A stretch of 64,000 bases of DNA from Steinernema hermaphroditum (taxonomy: Eukaryota > Nematoda > Chromadorea > Rhabditida > Steinernematidae). The translations under genes were made by a program, and so were the position numbers. Shown here in pieces: positions 20,810 through 30,554 of the stretch. Position 1 is the first letter of the stretch; every line of letters begins with the position of its first letter. Below the pieces are notes generated by a model. That model had not been told where the DNA came from and made no database searches. It was given only the letters and a program-made list of their open reading frames with translations. The DNA lies in assembly GCA_030435675.1 (NCBI GenBank), contig CM059623.1, positions 4,676,012-4,740,011 on the forward strand. The letters run 5' to 3'.

Positions 20810-23800
20810 GAATTTACGAATTTATTGCGATATCTAACATATTACATGTTGTCGCACCCCATATTTATCCAACGTCCTCTGGCTTCTTGACGCGCACGGT
20901 GCCTCCATCTTTTGCTGCCCAGTGTCTTCGTTAAGTCATCGCTCCATCGGGTTCGAGGTCTTCCGAGAGGTCTCTTCACAGGCGGGCGCCATTCTTCGAG
21001 TCGGTTGTACCAATTTTCCGGGCTTCCGTTCGCCATCTTCCAGGCGAAGTTCCACTTCCTTCTTCTTGCCGCTTCGTCGATGTCCTTCACTTTCGTGACG
21101 CCTCGGAGCCACTCATTGGTCCTCTTGTCTATTAGACGGACTCCGGCCATTCGGCGTTCCATCCTTCGCTGAGCGGTCGCAAGCCTCTTCCGCGCTGATT
21201 TCGTGAGTGACCAAGTTTCGGAACCGTAGAGCATGGCGGGAAGGACGCATTGATCGAAGAGTTTTCGTTTCCATCGCATCAGGACGCTTCTGGAAGTCAG
21301 AAAGTCCTTGTACTTCCTGAAAACGTTCCATCCGCTTTGAATTCTTCTGTTGATCTCCTTGGAGTGGTCTCTTCTCAGCCTGACTTCCTGTCCCAGGTAG
21401 ACGAAAGCTTCAACTTGCTCGATTTCTTCTCCGTTCACGAGAATCGACGCTTCTTCTGTTGCCAGGATCTTCGTCTTCTCCCTGTTCATCTTGAGGCCGC
21501 TTCTTCGGGACACTTCGTCGAGTTCTGTCATCATCTGTTGCAGCTCTTCTTCCGTGTTGGCGATCAGCGCGATGTCGTCTGCGAAGCGTAGATTCGAGAG
21601 CTTCCGGCCGTTGATGTTGATCCCGAAGTCTTCCCAGTCGAGCTCTCTGAAGATTTCTTCGAGCGTCGCCATGAAGAGTTTTGGGCTGATCGTATCTCCC
21701 TGGCGGACTCCTCGCTGGATCTTGATCGGCACACGTTCTTCACCAATTTGGACGTAGGACGCGGCTTGATCATAGATCTTCCGCAGCAGGTTGATGATCG
21801 CAGCCGGAACTCCTTGACGTTTGATCGCGTTCCACACAGCGTTGATTTCCACGGAGTCGAACGCCTTCTCAAAGTCGACGAAAGCGACGAAGAGCGGTAG
21901 CCGGTATTCACGCGTCTTTTCCACCAGAAGATTCACGGCTTGGAGGTGGTCCACGGTTGAATAGCTTCTTCGGAATCCCGCTTGCTCCTCTGGCTGCTCA
22001 GCATCCAAAATCCGCTCAATCCAAGTGACAATCACCTTGGTCAGGATCTTATACACGGCGGAGAGCAAAGAGATTGGTCTGTAGTTCTTCAGCAGCATCG
22101 GGTCTCCCTTCTTGAACAGTAGGATGGTCGACGCGTCTGCCATCTTCTCGGGAACCTCACAGTTTCTAAGGCACCAGTTCAGGATTCCGGTCAGAGGGAC
22201 GAGAATACTGTCTTTAGCAAGTTTCAGCATTTCAACCGTAACCTTGTCCCTCCCTGGGCTTCGTCCAGTCTTCATTCTTCTCATCGCTTCTTCGACTTCT
22301 CCCGGTAAGATTTCTGGACACTCTTCTGGCCCTTCGGAGGCTTCATATTCGACGTTAACACTGGAGGCGTATAGTTCTTCGTAGAAGTTCTTGACGACCT
22401 CGTGAATCTGTGTCTTCGTCGAGCAGAGGTTCCCATCCTTGTCGCGCAGCTGAACTATCCTTCTTCTGCCGGTAGCGACTTCGCCTCGAACCTTCCTCAG
22501 TCCCTTGCGGTTCGTCACGGCTTCTTCCACCAGGCGACGGTGATGTTCGTGGATATCGTTGCGCACCTCACGGCGGATCAGCTTGTTGAGCTCCGTGAGG
22601 GCGATCCGGTCGTCGGTGGTGACTTGTCGCCGTCGAAGCACGTGCCTCTGTCGCAGGAGATCGGTTGTTCTTGCGCTGAGTCGGTTCTTCTTTTCTTCAT
22701 CTTCTTCGGCAAACCCAGCGGCTTCATGGACATACTCGGTGAGCTGGGCATATCCTTCTTGCGATTCTGTGTTGATCGTCGGCGGGTTCAGGGCGACTGC
22801 CATCTTGAAGAGCTCCCGATTCAACGTCTTCTTCTTCTTCGGTGGCTGATCTTGTCTCCAGAGCCTCGGTGTTGGAGATTGGATCGTCGCTCGAAGAATC
22901 CGATGGTCTGAGCCTGCGTTGTAGGAGCCCAGGATGTTTGAACTTCGGAATTGGATGCTTCTCGGAGCCAGAATGTAGTCAATACAATTCTTCGATCTTC
23001 CGTTCGGCGAGATCCATGTCCATTTACGTCCAGGCCGGCTCTTGAAGTAGGAGTTGACCGACCGGAGCCGAAAATCTTCGCAGAGGTCTACCAGAAGTTG
23101 TCCGCTCCGGTTTCTTTCGCCGTAGCCGTGGTTGCCAATCGCATCTTCGTCTTCATCGGTTCTGCGGCCCATCTTCGCGTTCATGTCTCCGAGCAGAACA
23201 GGGATTATCCGTCGATTGGATTCCCCCGATCCACCAACGTTGGCACCCCTGTTGACTCCTATCGGCATACCAACGTGGCGCAGTTGTGCCCGGATTTCCT
23301 CCAGAAAGGCTTCGTAGTCATCTTCTTCTTCATCGTCATCTTCTTCGTCATCGATTCCTCTGGATCCCGTCGCGGGCGCATACAGAGAGTAGAGGCGCAG
23401 GATTTGGTCTTCGAACTGGAGATCCAGATAAGAAATCCTCGAGGAGACTTGGCGGAACTGTCGGACGTTGCGCTTCAGTTGTTTCTTCAAGAAGAATCCG
23501 GTGCCCGAAGTGCTTGCGTTATCTTCTGGTCCTGCGTGGAAGAAGCAGAAATCCGAGTCTTCCAGGTCCATTGCGCCGAAGTTCTTCCATCTGTGCTCGG
23601 TGAGGGCGATGACGTCGATGTTGGTCTTCTCCAACTCCTTCTGCAGCTCGACGAGGCGTGGCGTTGACGACATCCGGCGCACATTGAGTGTTCCAAGCAC
23701 AACGCGAGGAAACGGGTGGGGGTGGAACATTACTAGACTCTGCGGTTCCAATGCTTCTGAGTCTAGCCCCGCTGTCTAGATGAGAGCGACGGAGGGACCC

Positions 23801-23832
23801 GACCGCTCACCACCACGACAGACAGGGGAATG
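20810..23832 (-). mobile_element. RTE-type LINE, complete, with 13-bp target-site duplication
   Basis: ATCTACGTCATAC occurs at 20797-20809 and 23833-23845, flanking a 3.0-kb insertion. The insertion interrupts the inverted repeat of the surrounding element exactly at this sequence. The 3' end (low coordinates) has a short tandem tail of AATTCGTA-like units, as RTE elements do, and the single long ORF is intact. Confidence 0.85.
20842..23751 (-). CDS. RTE-type endonuclease/reverse transcriptase, intact 969 residues
   Basis: The N-terminal third is an apurinic-type endonuclease: LNVRRM (about residue 22), TEHRW, GDMNAKMG, KNCIDYILAP and SDHRILRA (about residue 281). The reverse transcriptase follows with KNYRPISLL, VDFEKAFDS, GVRQGD, RFADDIAL (catalytic FADD at about 723) and YLGQEV. 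The C-terminus has YGSETWSLTK and LGRPRTRWSDD, characteristic of the RTE clade. No stop or frameshift breaks it, so the copy may be recent and competent. Such proteins nick target DNA and reverse-transcribe their own RNA there. Confidence 0.95.
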   Translation of the reverse strand: MEPQSLVMFHPHPFPRVVLGTLNVRRMSSTPRLVELQKELEKTNIDVIALTEHRWKNFGAMDLEDSDFCFFHAGPEDNASTSGTGFFLKKQLKRNVRQFRQVSSRISYLDLQFEDQILRLYSLYAPATGSRGIDDEEDDDEEEDDYEAFLEEIRAQLRHVGMPIGVNRGANVGGSGESNRRIIPVLLGDMNAKMGRRTDEDEDAIGNHGYGERNRSGQLLVDLCEDFRLRSVNSYFKSRPGRKWTWISPNGRSKNCIDYILAPRSIQFRSSNILGSYNAGSDHRILRATIQSPTPRLWRQDQPPKKKKTLNRELFKMAVALNPPTINTESQEGYAQLTEYVHEAAGFAEEDEEKKNRLSARTTDLLRQRHVLRRRQVTTDDRIALTELNKLIRREVRNDIHEHHRRLVEEAVTNRKGLRKVRGEVATGRRRIVQLRDKDGNLCSTKTQIHEVVKNFYEELYASSVNVEYEASEGPEECPEILPGEVEEAMRRMKTGRSPGRDKVTVEMLKLAKDSILVPLTGILNWCLRNCEVPEKMADASTILLFKKGDPMLLKNYRPISLLSAVYKILTKVIVTWIERILDAEQPEEQAGFRRSYSTVDHLQAVNLLVEKTREYRLPLFVAFVDFEKAFDSVEINAVWNAIKRQGVPAAIINLLRKIYDQAASYVQIGEERVPIKIQRGVRQGDTISPKLFMATLEEIFRELDWEDFGININGRKLSNLRFADDIALIANTEEELQQMMTELDEVSRRSGLKMNREKTKILATEEASILVNGEEIEQVEAFVYLGQEVRLRRDHSKEINRRIQSGWNVFRKYKDFLTSRSVLMRWKRKLFDQCVLPAMLYGSETWSLTKSARKRLATAQRRMERRMAGVRLIDKRTNEWLRGVTKVKDIDEAARRRKWNFAWKMANGSPENWYNRLEEWRPPVKRPLGRPRTRWSDDLTKTLGSKRWRHRARQEARGRWINMGCDNM

Positions 23833-24777
23833 ATCTACGTCATACAAATACGATAATCACACGAAATGATCATATCATTTTCAACTCTTTTCTTTTTTTT
23901 CATTTCTTTTTCTCTCCCTTTTTCTTTTCTCTTTTTTTTCTAGCACAAGAAGTGTGACATTATGGAACCCTGGTGCAGCACAATCTCACAAACTGGAACT
24001 GCACTAAAAGTGCAGACCTTAAAGTCAAGGACATGTGTTGCACGTTGTTTTCAGGTCAACAAAAAGGATACGGTACACAGCGAAAACGAAGGGTTCTTAC
24101 CCCGGGACTTAGGTGGTTGAAGGTGAAGGTCTGTGAAATGTTGATCAAAGTTACCAGCTCGAGCTGATCCCAGAACACCACGTGTATTTTTGTTGATCTC
24201 TAAGAGCGACTGACACCAGACTAAACATAATCCAAAGCAACATTGCCGCCGTTCCGCGCCGCAGCTCTGTAGAAACCAGAATTCCGGGCATTTTCCTTTC
24301 GGAGTTCGACAAGATGAACAGCACGACAACTTGTTTTCGAAGGGGAAATGGAGGAGGAACATAGGATAGATGCGTGCTTGCTCAGCTCCTATTCGAGCTA
24401 TGAGGGATTCGTAGGAAGAGTCATGTCGACACTAGGTCCATGTGTACCGAACATGCACGACACACATGTTCACACTGTGAAGGTACAAACATGACTCGAA
24501 TGGATGGAAGATCGTTCCCTCGTGGCGATCTCTCGCCAGGCTTTGAATATTCGAGGTTCTTGTCGTTCTTGTTCACGTTCAGTCGATATACAGTATGTGC
24601 TTGTGCTTCGGAAGTATTCGTATAAAAAGTTTTTCAATGGCTAGCAAAACGCAGATAAATAGCGTAGACAAATACACAAATCTACAAATCTGTAATACAC
24701 GCTAATATTATGTTTACGATCTCATTTCGATTCAAAAACGCAACACTAAAACTACTCATGGACCAACAAATCAAGAG

Positions 24778-25290
24778 CTAGACTTTGTCCACCTGTTGTT
24801 TGCACAGGAAGTGTTTCCCTTTCCCTGAGTACAAAAGATCAGCCTTTGCATGTTCAAGGCCTGTTTGCCCACCGTCTGGCAGATCTTTAAAAGTCGGCTG
24901 ACGACTTTCTGTTCCTTCGACGAGCAACCTCCGCGAAAGAGTCCAGGCAAAGTGTAAACATCGCGGCGACGGCCGATTGGCAACAGAGGAGTCGTCTGCG
25001 GAGTCCGAAAAGTAGATTAAACGAGGGTCTTTTGGCCGATCTGCCGAGGGGCGATGAAAGGGAAGTCGATTGGAAGTGAGCGATGATTGAGTGATGCATC
25101 TTGGAATAAACAGTCGTGATGAGATAGGAATCACTTGGATCCTAGGAGGGATTGAATGTGAAGGAAGCAGTGAAGTGATGGCATAATCGACTCCACAATT
25201 GGCGACATTCCCTCGGAATCCGGGCGACGGCACAAGAAGACACGAAAAGAAACCGAAGCAATTTTCTGCAAAGGCCCCAAACGCCCTCAT
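24778..25290 (-). other. 170-codon open frame, identical in both duplication arms, coding status unknown
   Basis: The same frame occurs at 52950-53462 in the right arm with the same length and sequence. Because the arms are recent duplicates, conservation is no evidence of coding. Two further frames are open for 70 codons over the same DNA. I see no signal peptide, domain or splice pattern I trust. Confidence 0.2.
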
Positions 25291-25637
25291 TTCCCGGAGA
25301 GGCGTTTCCCAAATCCAACGTCGGAATGGCTGAGAAGTGCGGCGCTCAGATGGACTCTATTAGGATGATTAACATAAGCTCGTTATCGTGGCTTTCGAAG
25401 AGCACGCGTGGACGGATATTGACGGAGACTATGACATGCATGCGCATTTTTATAATTGCCGAATTGAGAAGGGTGAACGAGATCTAGAGGGGCTAGCGAC
25501 TTATGTGGGGTCGTTGCAAGCGGAAGTGACGAATGGAACGCCACGCACGATGAAGCGCTTCCGTTTTTCGAGTGCACGTCTTCGGTGGAGCACGACTGGG
25601 TGTCATTTCCAAAGCCAACGTGAGAGAGAAAAAGTTT

Positions 25638-25710
25638 TGATCTCGGGCGGGCTCGAACCGCCGGCCTTCTGTGTGTTAGACAGATGTGATAACCACTACA
25701 CCACGAGATC
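25638..25710 (-). tRNA. tRNA-Val (anticodon AAC)
   Basis: 73 nt with acceptor stem GATCTCG/CGAGATC and discriminator A, a D-arm with AGTGGTTATC, anticodon stem TCTGT/ACAGA around loop CTAACAC (anticodon AAC), and a T-arm with GGTTCGAGCCC. It is identical to the copy at 52530-52602 and lies in the left duplication arm. A-box and B-box promoter elements are internal. Confidence 0.95.
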
Positions 25711-26049
25711 ACTGGGAAAACACTCCTGCCAGACAGACTACGCCCGCAGTCCACGACAGTAGACAGACTGACAGACAAATAATACCCGCTCATCACTCTC
25801 GTCTACCGCAAACTGTAGACTGTCTACCCAGCGATTCCGCGTGTCATTATTTGCAGCACCGAAGTAACCTGAACCCGGCCCATCTCAACTTCCACAGACA
25901 ACACACAGAAATACGTTTAATGAAGACGAGAGAATGACAAAACAATAACAATTGACACATCTCCACAATTAACCCTTGAACAACATTTCATCTTGGCGCT
26001 TCTTCGCTCCAGTGAAGACTCCGGGCTTCTGCTGCGTATCGGGGTGGTT

Positions 26050-27747
26050 TCACAGTTCTCGTGGGCACGTGGACACGGGACTGTCCACAAGGCACTGCTT
26101 CAGATCGGAGAAAACGTCCTTGTCGTCTTGGGTAACGAAGGTGACGGCACGACCCTTCTTGCCGGCACGACCCGTACGTCCAATTTGGTGGTTGTAGTCC
26201 TCGATCGACTTGGCCATATCATAGTTCAGGACCAGCGAGACGTCCTTCACGTCGATACCACGACCCGCCACATCCGTAGCGACCAAGATGTTGCGCGATC
26301 CATCCTTCAATGCTGCCAGCGCGTACTCACGAGCTTCTTGTCCTTTACCATCGTGGAGTACGACCGGGTTGAAGCCGAGCTTCGATAGTCCCTTGCCAAG
26401 CAAGTCAGCACCCTGAAACAGAAGCGGTTAAGAAGCGAATACAACTCCAGGAAGCGTACCTTCTTTTGATTGACAAAGATCATGATCGGCTTGCCAGGCT
26501 CGAAGTACTTCTCGAGCACTTCGACGAGCTTCTCGCGCTTTTGCTTCTCGCTGATCATCATGACGATCTGTTCGATTCTCTCCGTAGGTCGGCCGATGGA
26601 TCCGATGTTCACAATCGCGGGACGGCGGAGATACTGCTTCACGAGACGCTGGATCCCAGGGTGCTCGGTGCAGGCGGTAAACATGACTGTCTGGCGGTAC
26701 TTCTTCTTCGAATAGAAGTTCTCCATTAGCATACTCTCGTTCTCGGCGTCTTCAGTGTCGGGTTTCAGATTCGTGACCGGAATGTACTTGAGGACCTTTT
26801 GCACTTGGAGCTCGAAACCCATGTCCAACATTCGATCGGCTTCGTCAAGAATCACGTATGAGCACTGGTCCAGAGATAGGTATCCTTTTTGCAGGAAATG
26901 GAAAAGACGACCTGGCGTAGCGATGACGACCTGGACACCCAACTGGAGCTTCTTTTTTTGCTCCCCAGAAGAAGCACCTCCGATGACTGAGACCGTCTTG
27001 ATCCCAAGAAGTTCGCCGAACTCGTTTGTTTCTTCCTCAATCTGCTGCGCCAATTCACGCGTTGGAGCTATGATGATGGCGTACGGTCCCTTATCGTTGT
27101 CTTGCTGGCGCTCCATCTTCCGCAACGACGTAATCCACACCAACAGGGGAATGAGGAAGGCCGCCGTTTTACCGGAACCAGTCTCAGCGACACCGATGAT
27201 ATCGCGGTTCTGCAAGCCGATCGGAATTGCCTGCCTCTGAAGTGGAGTGGGTTCCTAAATTAATCAATTAGAAGAGTTCAAGCTGCAGAGGTTCCAACCT
27301 TATATCCGACTTTGAAAATAACATCAACAACTTCTTTGGGCAGTCCCGCTTCAGTCCAGTAACGAATTGGCTTCGGTAGCTTGCCTTCCTCGATGGTGAT
27401 ATTGAAATCTTCTCTGAAGATACGCCAATCGCGGTCCTGCATTTCATCCAAGCTCTTCTGCCGCCAGTGTCGAACTGTGCAAACTGGAACCGGATCAACC
27501 TCGCTCTCCTGGATGAATACACCGTCGTCAAGCATAATGTCGATTAGTGGCTCTCCGGCTTTCGGCATTTCCCCCGCCTTGTTGTACCTGTACAAGGATC
27601 TGTAGATGCATTTGGTGAAAGTTAATTTGAACATACATCTTTCTGACGATTCCATCGTACCGGCTGGTAATGCTAGCGGATGCCTTGTCGTTCTGCACTT
27701 CGCAGATATTGTCGAATTGGCGAACACGGTCGCCTTCTTTGATATGC
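26050..27747 (-). pseudogene. Chimeric gene: branched-chain E2 lipoyl-domain exons fused in frame to PRP28 helicase exons
   Basis: Four exons splice in frame: 27637-27747, 27299-27587, 26460-27254, 26050-26412. Exon 1 and the start of exon 2 encode a lipoyl domain like that of branched-chain dehydrogenase E2 ([16 protein letters not shown], then the lipoyl-lysine block NDKAS, then KAGEPLIDI). Within exon 2 the reading passes without a break into the helicase ([14 protein letters not shown]). GSGKT and DEAD are kept. The motif III region is changed (TAT to TAC plus a one-codon insertion), motif VI has HQIGRTGR instead of HRIGRTGR, and a stop at 26050-26052 removes the last 27 residues. The 5' start is not found. 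Either a decaying fusion or a new gene under changed selection. Confidence 0.78.
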
Positions 27748-28189
27748 CTGCAAAATCGTGAACATGTAACCAAGCTCATGACTACAGCAAGAACTAACCA
27801 TTGCACTATTTTAAATCTTTCACATGTTATCAGACAGAACGTAAAAATGCGGATTTCTCTTTCCATCGCCTCTCGAACTGCCGCATACTCTCCTATCGCA
27901 GTGCGCACGCCATAAAATAGTGCATAGAAGTGCACTACACCCGCACTTATCTGGCCCAGAACTAAACAGCAACGTTCACTATAAAAAGGTGGTCAACTGT
28001 ATACCTACCTGTCTTCGTAAACTCAAATGCTAAAAATCCCATCAAAGGAAGTAGTACGCACCCAAGTATCGAGATGAATTTTAGAACAATTATGAACCAT
28101 TCGAAAAGAGTCCGTTCTTTGCGACCGATATTAATCTTCCTTGTGCTGGAAAGCAACGAAGGAATTTAATTTCTGACACTCCAACCCTT

Positions 28190-28903
28190 GCCTGCACAGG
28201 TGAACTTCCTCTGACGAGCCGAACTCGGCGAAAAAAGCGGGGTTTTTTTCAGTGGACAAATCGACGTCCTTGGGCGCTTTGAAGTTGAAGTCAACATGGC
28301 CGACCTGTCCGCCTTTGTCGTGCGGCTTGATCTCACAGACGAGCTCGAACAAAGACAAGTCGCTAAATGCGGGGATGTTGTACTGGCCTAACTCGTCCTC
28401 ATCAATAGTGCATCTAACCACATCCTGCAAATGAATCTGATTAACTCTTCGCAGCGGTTTGCAGTGTACGTACCGTTAATCCATCCGTGAATTGGATTTG
28501 GCTTGCGAAATAGCAGAGGGATTGCAGGTCGTAGAACACGGGGCCAACTGATGCGAAGAAGTTCTGGTACTTGCTGACCATCGCGCCGAAGGCCTGACGG
28601 CACCTAGCCTTGCTAATCGCGAATATCCAGCTGAAATGCATCGGGTTATTACTGAGCGCACCAATACTGCCGCTTACTCGTCGGTCTCCCCCTCCACGAG
28701 CTTGTTGAGCTTGCGCTCCTCACCGAAGCGGTCACGCACTCTCGCGAACAGCGTCACATCGTACAAGTACAACTTCGTGTTGTCGGGGAGCTTCTTGGCG
28801 TCGGTTACGAGGGTGACCTTGCCGCGGCCATCCTTGGCCGGCGGAGACGGCTTCGACGCCACAGAGGAAGTATCTTGAATCATATCTCTTGCCAGACTTA
28901 ATC
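28190..28903 (-). pseudogene. Argonaute N-terminal-domain fragment (nematode WAGO-like)
   Basis: Three exons (28678-28903, 28474-28630, about 28190-28424) with canonical GT/AG junctions encode a domain beginning KLYLYDVTLFARV. It continues with KARCRQAFGAMVSKY and VFYDLQSLCYFASQI, and ends LFELVCEIKP. This order (YxYDV strand, CR-helix, FYDLQxxL strand, then a strand ending ExKP) is that of the N domain of worm Argonautes. The PAZ, MID and PIWI domains are absent; the next DNA towards lower coordinates holds the unrelated lipoyl/helicase fusion. A possible start lies at 28970. Argonautes bind small RNAs for silencing; this piece alone cannot. Confidence 0.55.
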
Positions 28904-29189
28904 CTGCAAAAAACAATTCATCAATGATCGGTAAACAGAGATTCCGCGAACACAGACGCGCAACCAACACTCAAAGATTTTGCAGACGAAATGCTCCTTC
29001 CAGACAGGAAATTTGAGACAAAAAAATTACATGTGTCTGGGGAAACATTTGCGCGCGGTCGAACGTCGCAATGACCATGTTAAACGCCTATCGCTCGCGC
29101 ACGAAATTGCCACATCGTGCGAAGACGCCTAATCGCCTCTCCCTCGGTGCAGGGAGCTGGAATATTCACACACGTATCTAGAAAAGGCG

Positions 29190-30233
29190 CGGAAATCCGA
29201 AGGTCGCCCTCCTGCGCCTTCAGACGCACCACCGTGTCGCCGGGGAACATGTCTTCACTGGAATTCTCGTCTATTTCAAGATTTTGCCAAAATTTTCCTG
29301 GGACCCTGTGATGCGTGTGAAGGCGGCGCAGAGCGACCTTCTGACGCAACTGGAGCTGGCGGTGCGCTTCGGGAAGACGGCGATCGTCGAGGACGTCGCC
29401 GACGTCGACCCCTTGTGCCACTTCTGCGCCGCGAAGTCTCCCTCCAGCGGCCGCGCAGATTACCGTAATCCAGAGACTCTAGAGGAGAGGGAACATTTCA
29501 GGCGACGATCGCGGTGGCTGGCATGTTGGTGGAGCGCCTCGGGAGCGAGTTCTCGCGCTGGCAGGAGCAGATGAACGACCTCCAGGAGCAGATGGACCAG
29601 CTGAGTCGGTGCTGCATCGTCTCCGCCGCCTTCATCACCTTCCTTGGGGGCGCGTCAGAGCGCATCCGCGGGGATACGGTAGAGCAGTGGGTGAACATCA
29701 TCAACCTCGGCCGATCGGGGTCGAAGGGACCTCACTTCAACGTCCTCTCCTTCTTGGCGCTCGAGACGGAGCAGCTCAACTGGAAGAACAGGGGCCTCCC
29801 GGCGGACGCCCTTTCCCTCCAAAATACCGTAACCCTCTTCCGAAGCGTGGAGACGCCACTGGTGATCGACGCGACGGGGCGCGTCACTGACTTCCTCCAG
29901 CGGTTCCTCGGCGACTCGGTGGTGCGTCTGAAGGCGGCACAGAGCGACCTTCTGACGCAGCTGGAGCTGGCGGTGCGCTTCGGGAAGACGGCGATCTCCA
30001 TGGGCCAGGGCCAGCAGACGATCGCCCTCGAGACGCTCCGGAAGTGCGCCGCGGAGGGCGAGTGGCTCTGCCTCACCAACCTCCACCTCGTCACCTCCTT
30101 CGTCCCGGAACTCCAGAAGACACGAGCGCTTCCGCTTCTGGCTGACCACGGAGCCCGACGACCGTTTCACCTCGGTGCTTCTGCAGGAGGCGACGAAGAT
30201 CGTTTTCGAGGCGCAGCCCAGCATCCGCAACCT
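29190..30233 (+). pseudogene. Scrambled, internally deleted copy of dynein-2 heavy chain exons
   Basis: The + strand here reads like the minus strand of the dynein gene, so the copy is inverted. Order: about 29310-29450 matches the exon part at 34390-34530. After about 20 bp, 29470-29990 matches 34960-34440 including intron DNA and the splice acceptor. At about 29995 the reading jumps in frame (GKTAI to SMGQGQQ) to sequence from about 33000-32750. A further short piece in opposite sense lies at about 29190-29260. Thus an exon is partly repeated and about 1.4 kb of the source is skipped. It retains intron sequence, so it arose from DNA, not from mRNA. Confidence 0.85.
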
Positions 30234-30237
30234 TCAG

Positions 30238-30549
30238 CAATCTCCAGCAGTTGGCGCTCACCCTGGCCCTCCGGAAGAGGTTCAAGCCCACTGTGGCGAG
30301 ATGCCACGCGGCGGTGCTGATGCCCTTCGAGACGCAGTTCCTGAATTCGATCGGAGTGGAGACGCCTCCGGACAGCGACATGTCCACACCAGAAGAAGGC
30401 CTCGCCGAGGACGAGGTCACCCTCTTCTACATGCCTGGCTGCGTCTGCGCATTGGAGAACATTGTCATATGGGCCAATCGAAAGAACATGAGGAACGTCA
30501 TCTTCTTCACGGATCGCCTCGACAATTACGACAACTACTCCGCGGCCAG
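30238..30549 (+). pseudogene. Partial SRR1-family protein exon joined to the dynein fragment
   Basis: An acceptor-like CTTCAG is followed by a 104-codon frame (NLQQLALTLALRKRF ...) ending at a donor-like AG/GTAGGC. It has the SRR1-domain hallmark TLFYMPGCVCALENIVIWAN followed by NVIFFTD. SRR1-like proteins are conserved in eukaryotes and linked to clock output and haem-related regulation; the biochemical role is unclear. I see no other exon of such a gene nearby, so it is probably a transplanted exon. The dynein-derived part ends within 12 bp of it. Confidence 0.6.
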
Positions 30550-30554
30550 GTAGG

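Larger units (their letters stand above)
20098..23912. mobile_element. Terminal-inverted-repeat (foldback-like) element, split by a LINE
   Basis: The left arm at 20098-20262 is repeated inverted at 20713-20809 and continues at 23833-23912. Removing the LINE between restores one inverted repeat of about 165-175 bp around a core of about 450 bp. Shared blocks include TCGGGAAACAACTTATCCTATC and its complement, and GACGTAGATGTCG. The core carries a 205-codon minus-strand frame (listed separately). No transposase motif is visible, so it is probably non-autonomous. Confidence 0.65.
23943..27469. repeat. Left arm of a 3.5-kb inverted duplication
   Basis: The arm is the reverse complement of 50774-54304. 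It holds the 3' two thirds of the PRP28 helicase gene, its downstream flank, an identical tRNA-Val and about 1.7 kb without a supported gene. The flanking DNA is nearly identical between arms, with a few indels (for example near 24457), while the helicase exons differ much more. The inner end at 27469 is a sharp breakpoint inside an exon. The arms are separated by 23.3 kb. Confidence 0.93.

Noticed and set aside
26050..27747. The second helicase copy as a processed (retro-)pseudogene
   Set aside because: It keeps the introns and several kilobases of downstream flank including the tRNA, so it is a DNA-level duplication.
29514..30320. 268-codon + frame as a new intact gene
   Set aside because: Its sequence is dynein-2 AAA-region exons in scrambled order, ending out of frame; no start context or downstream exons of a dynein.
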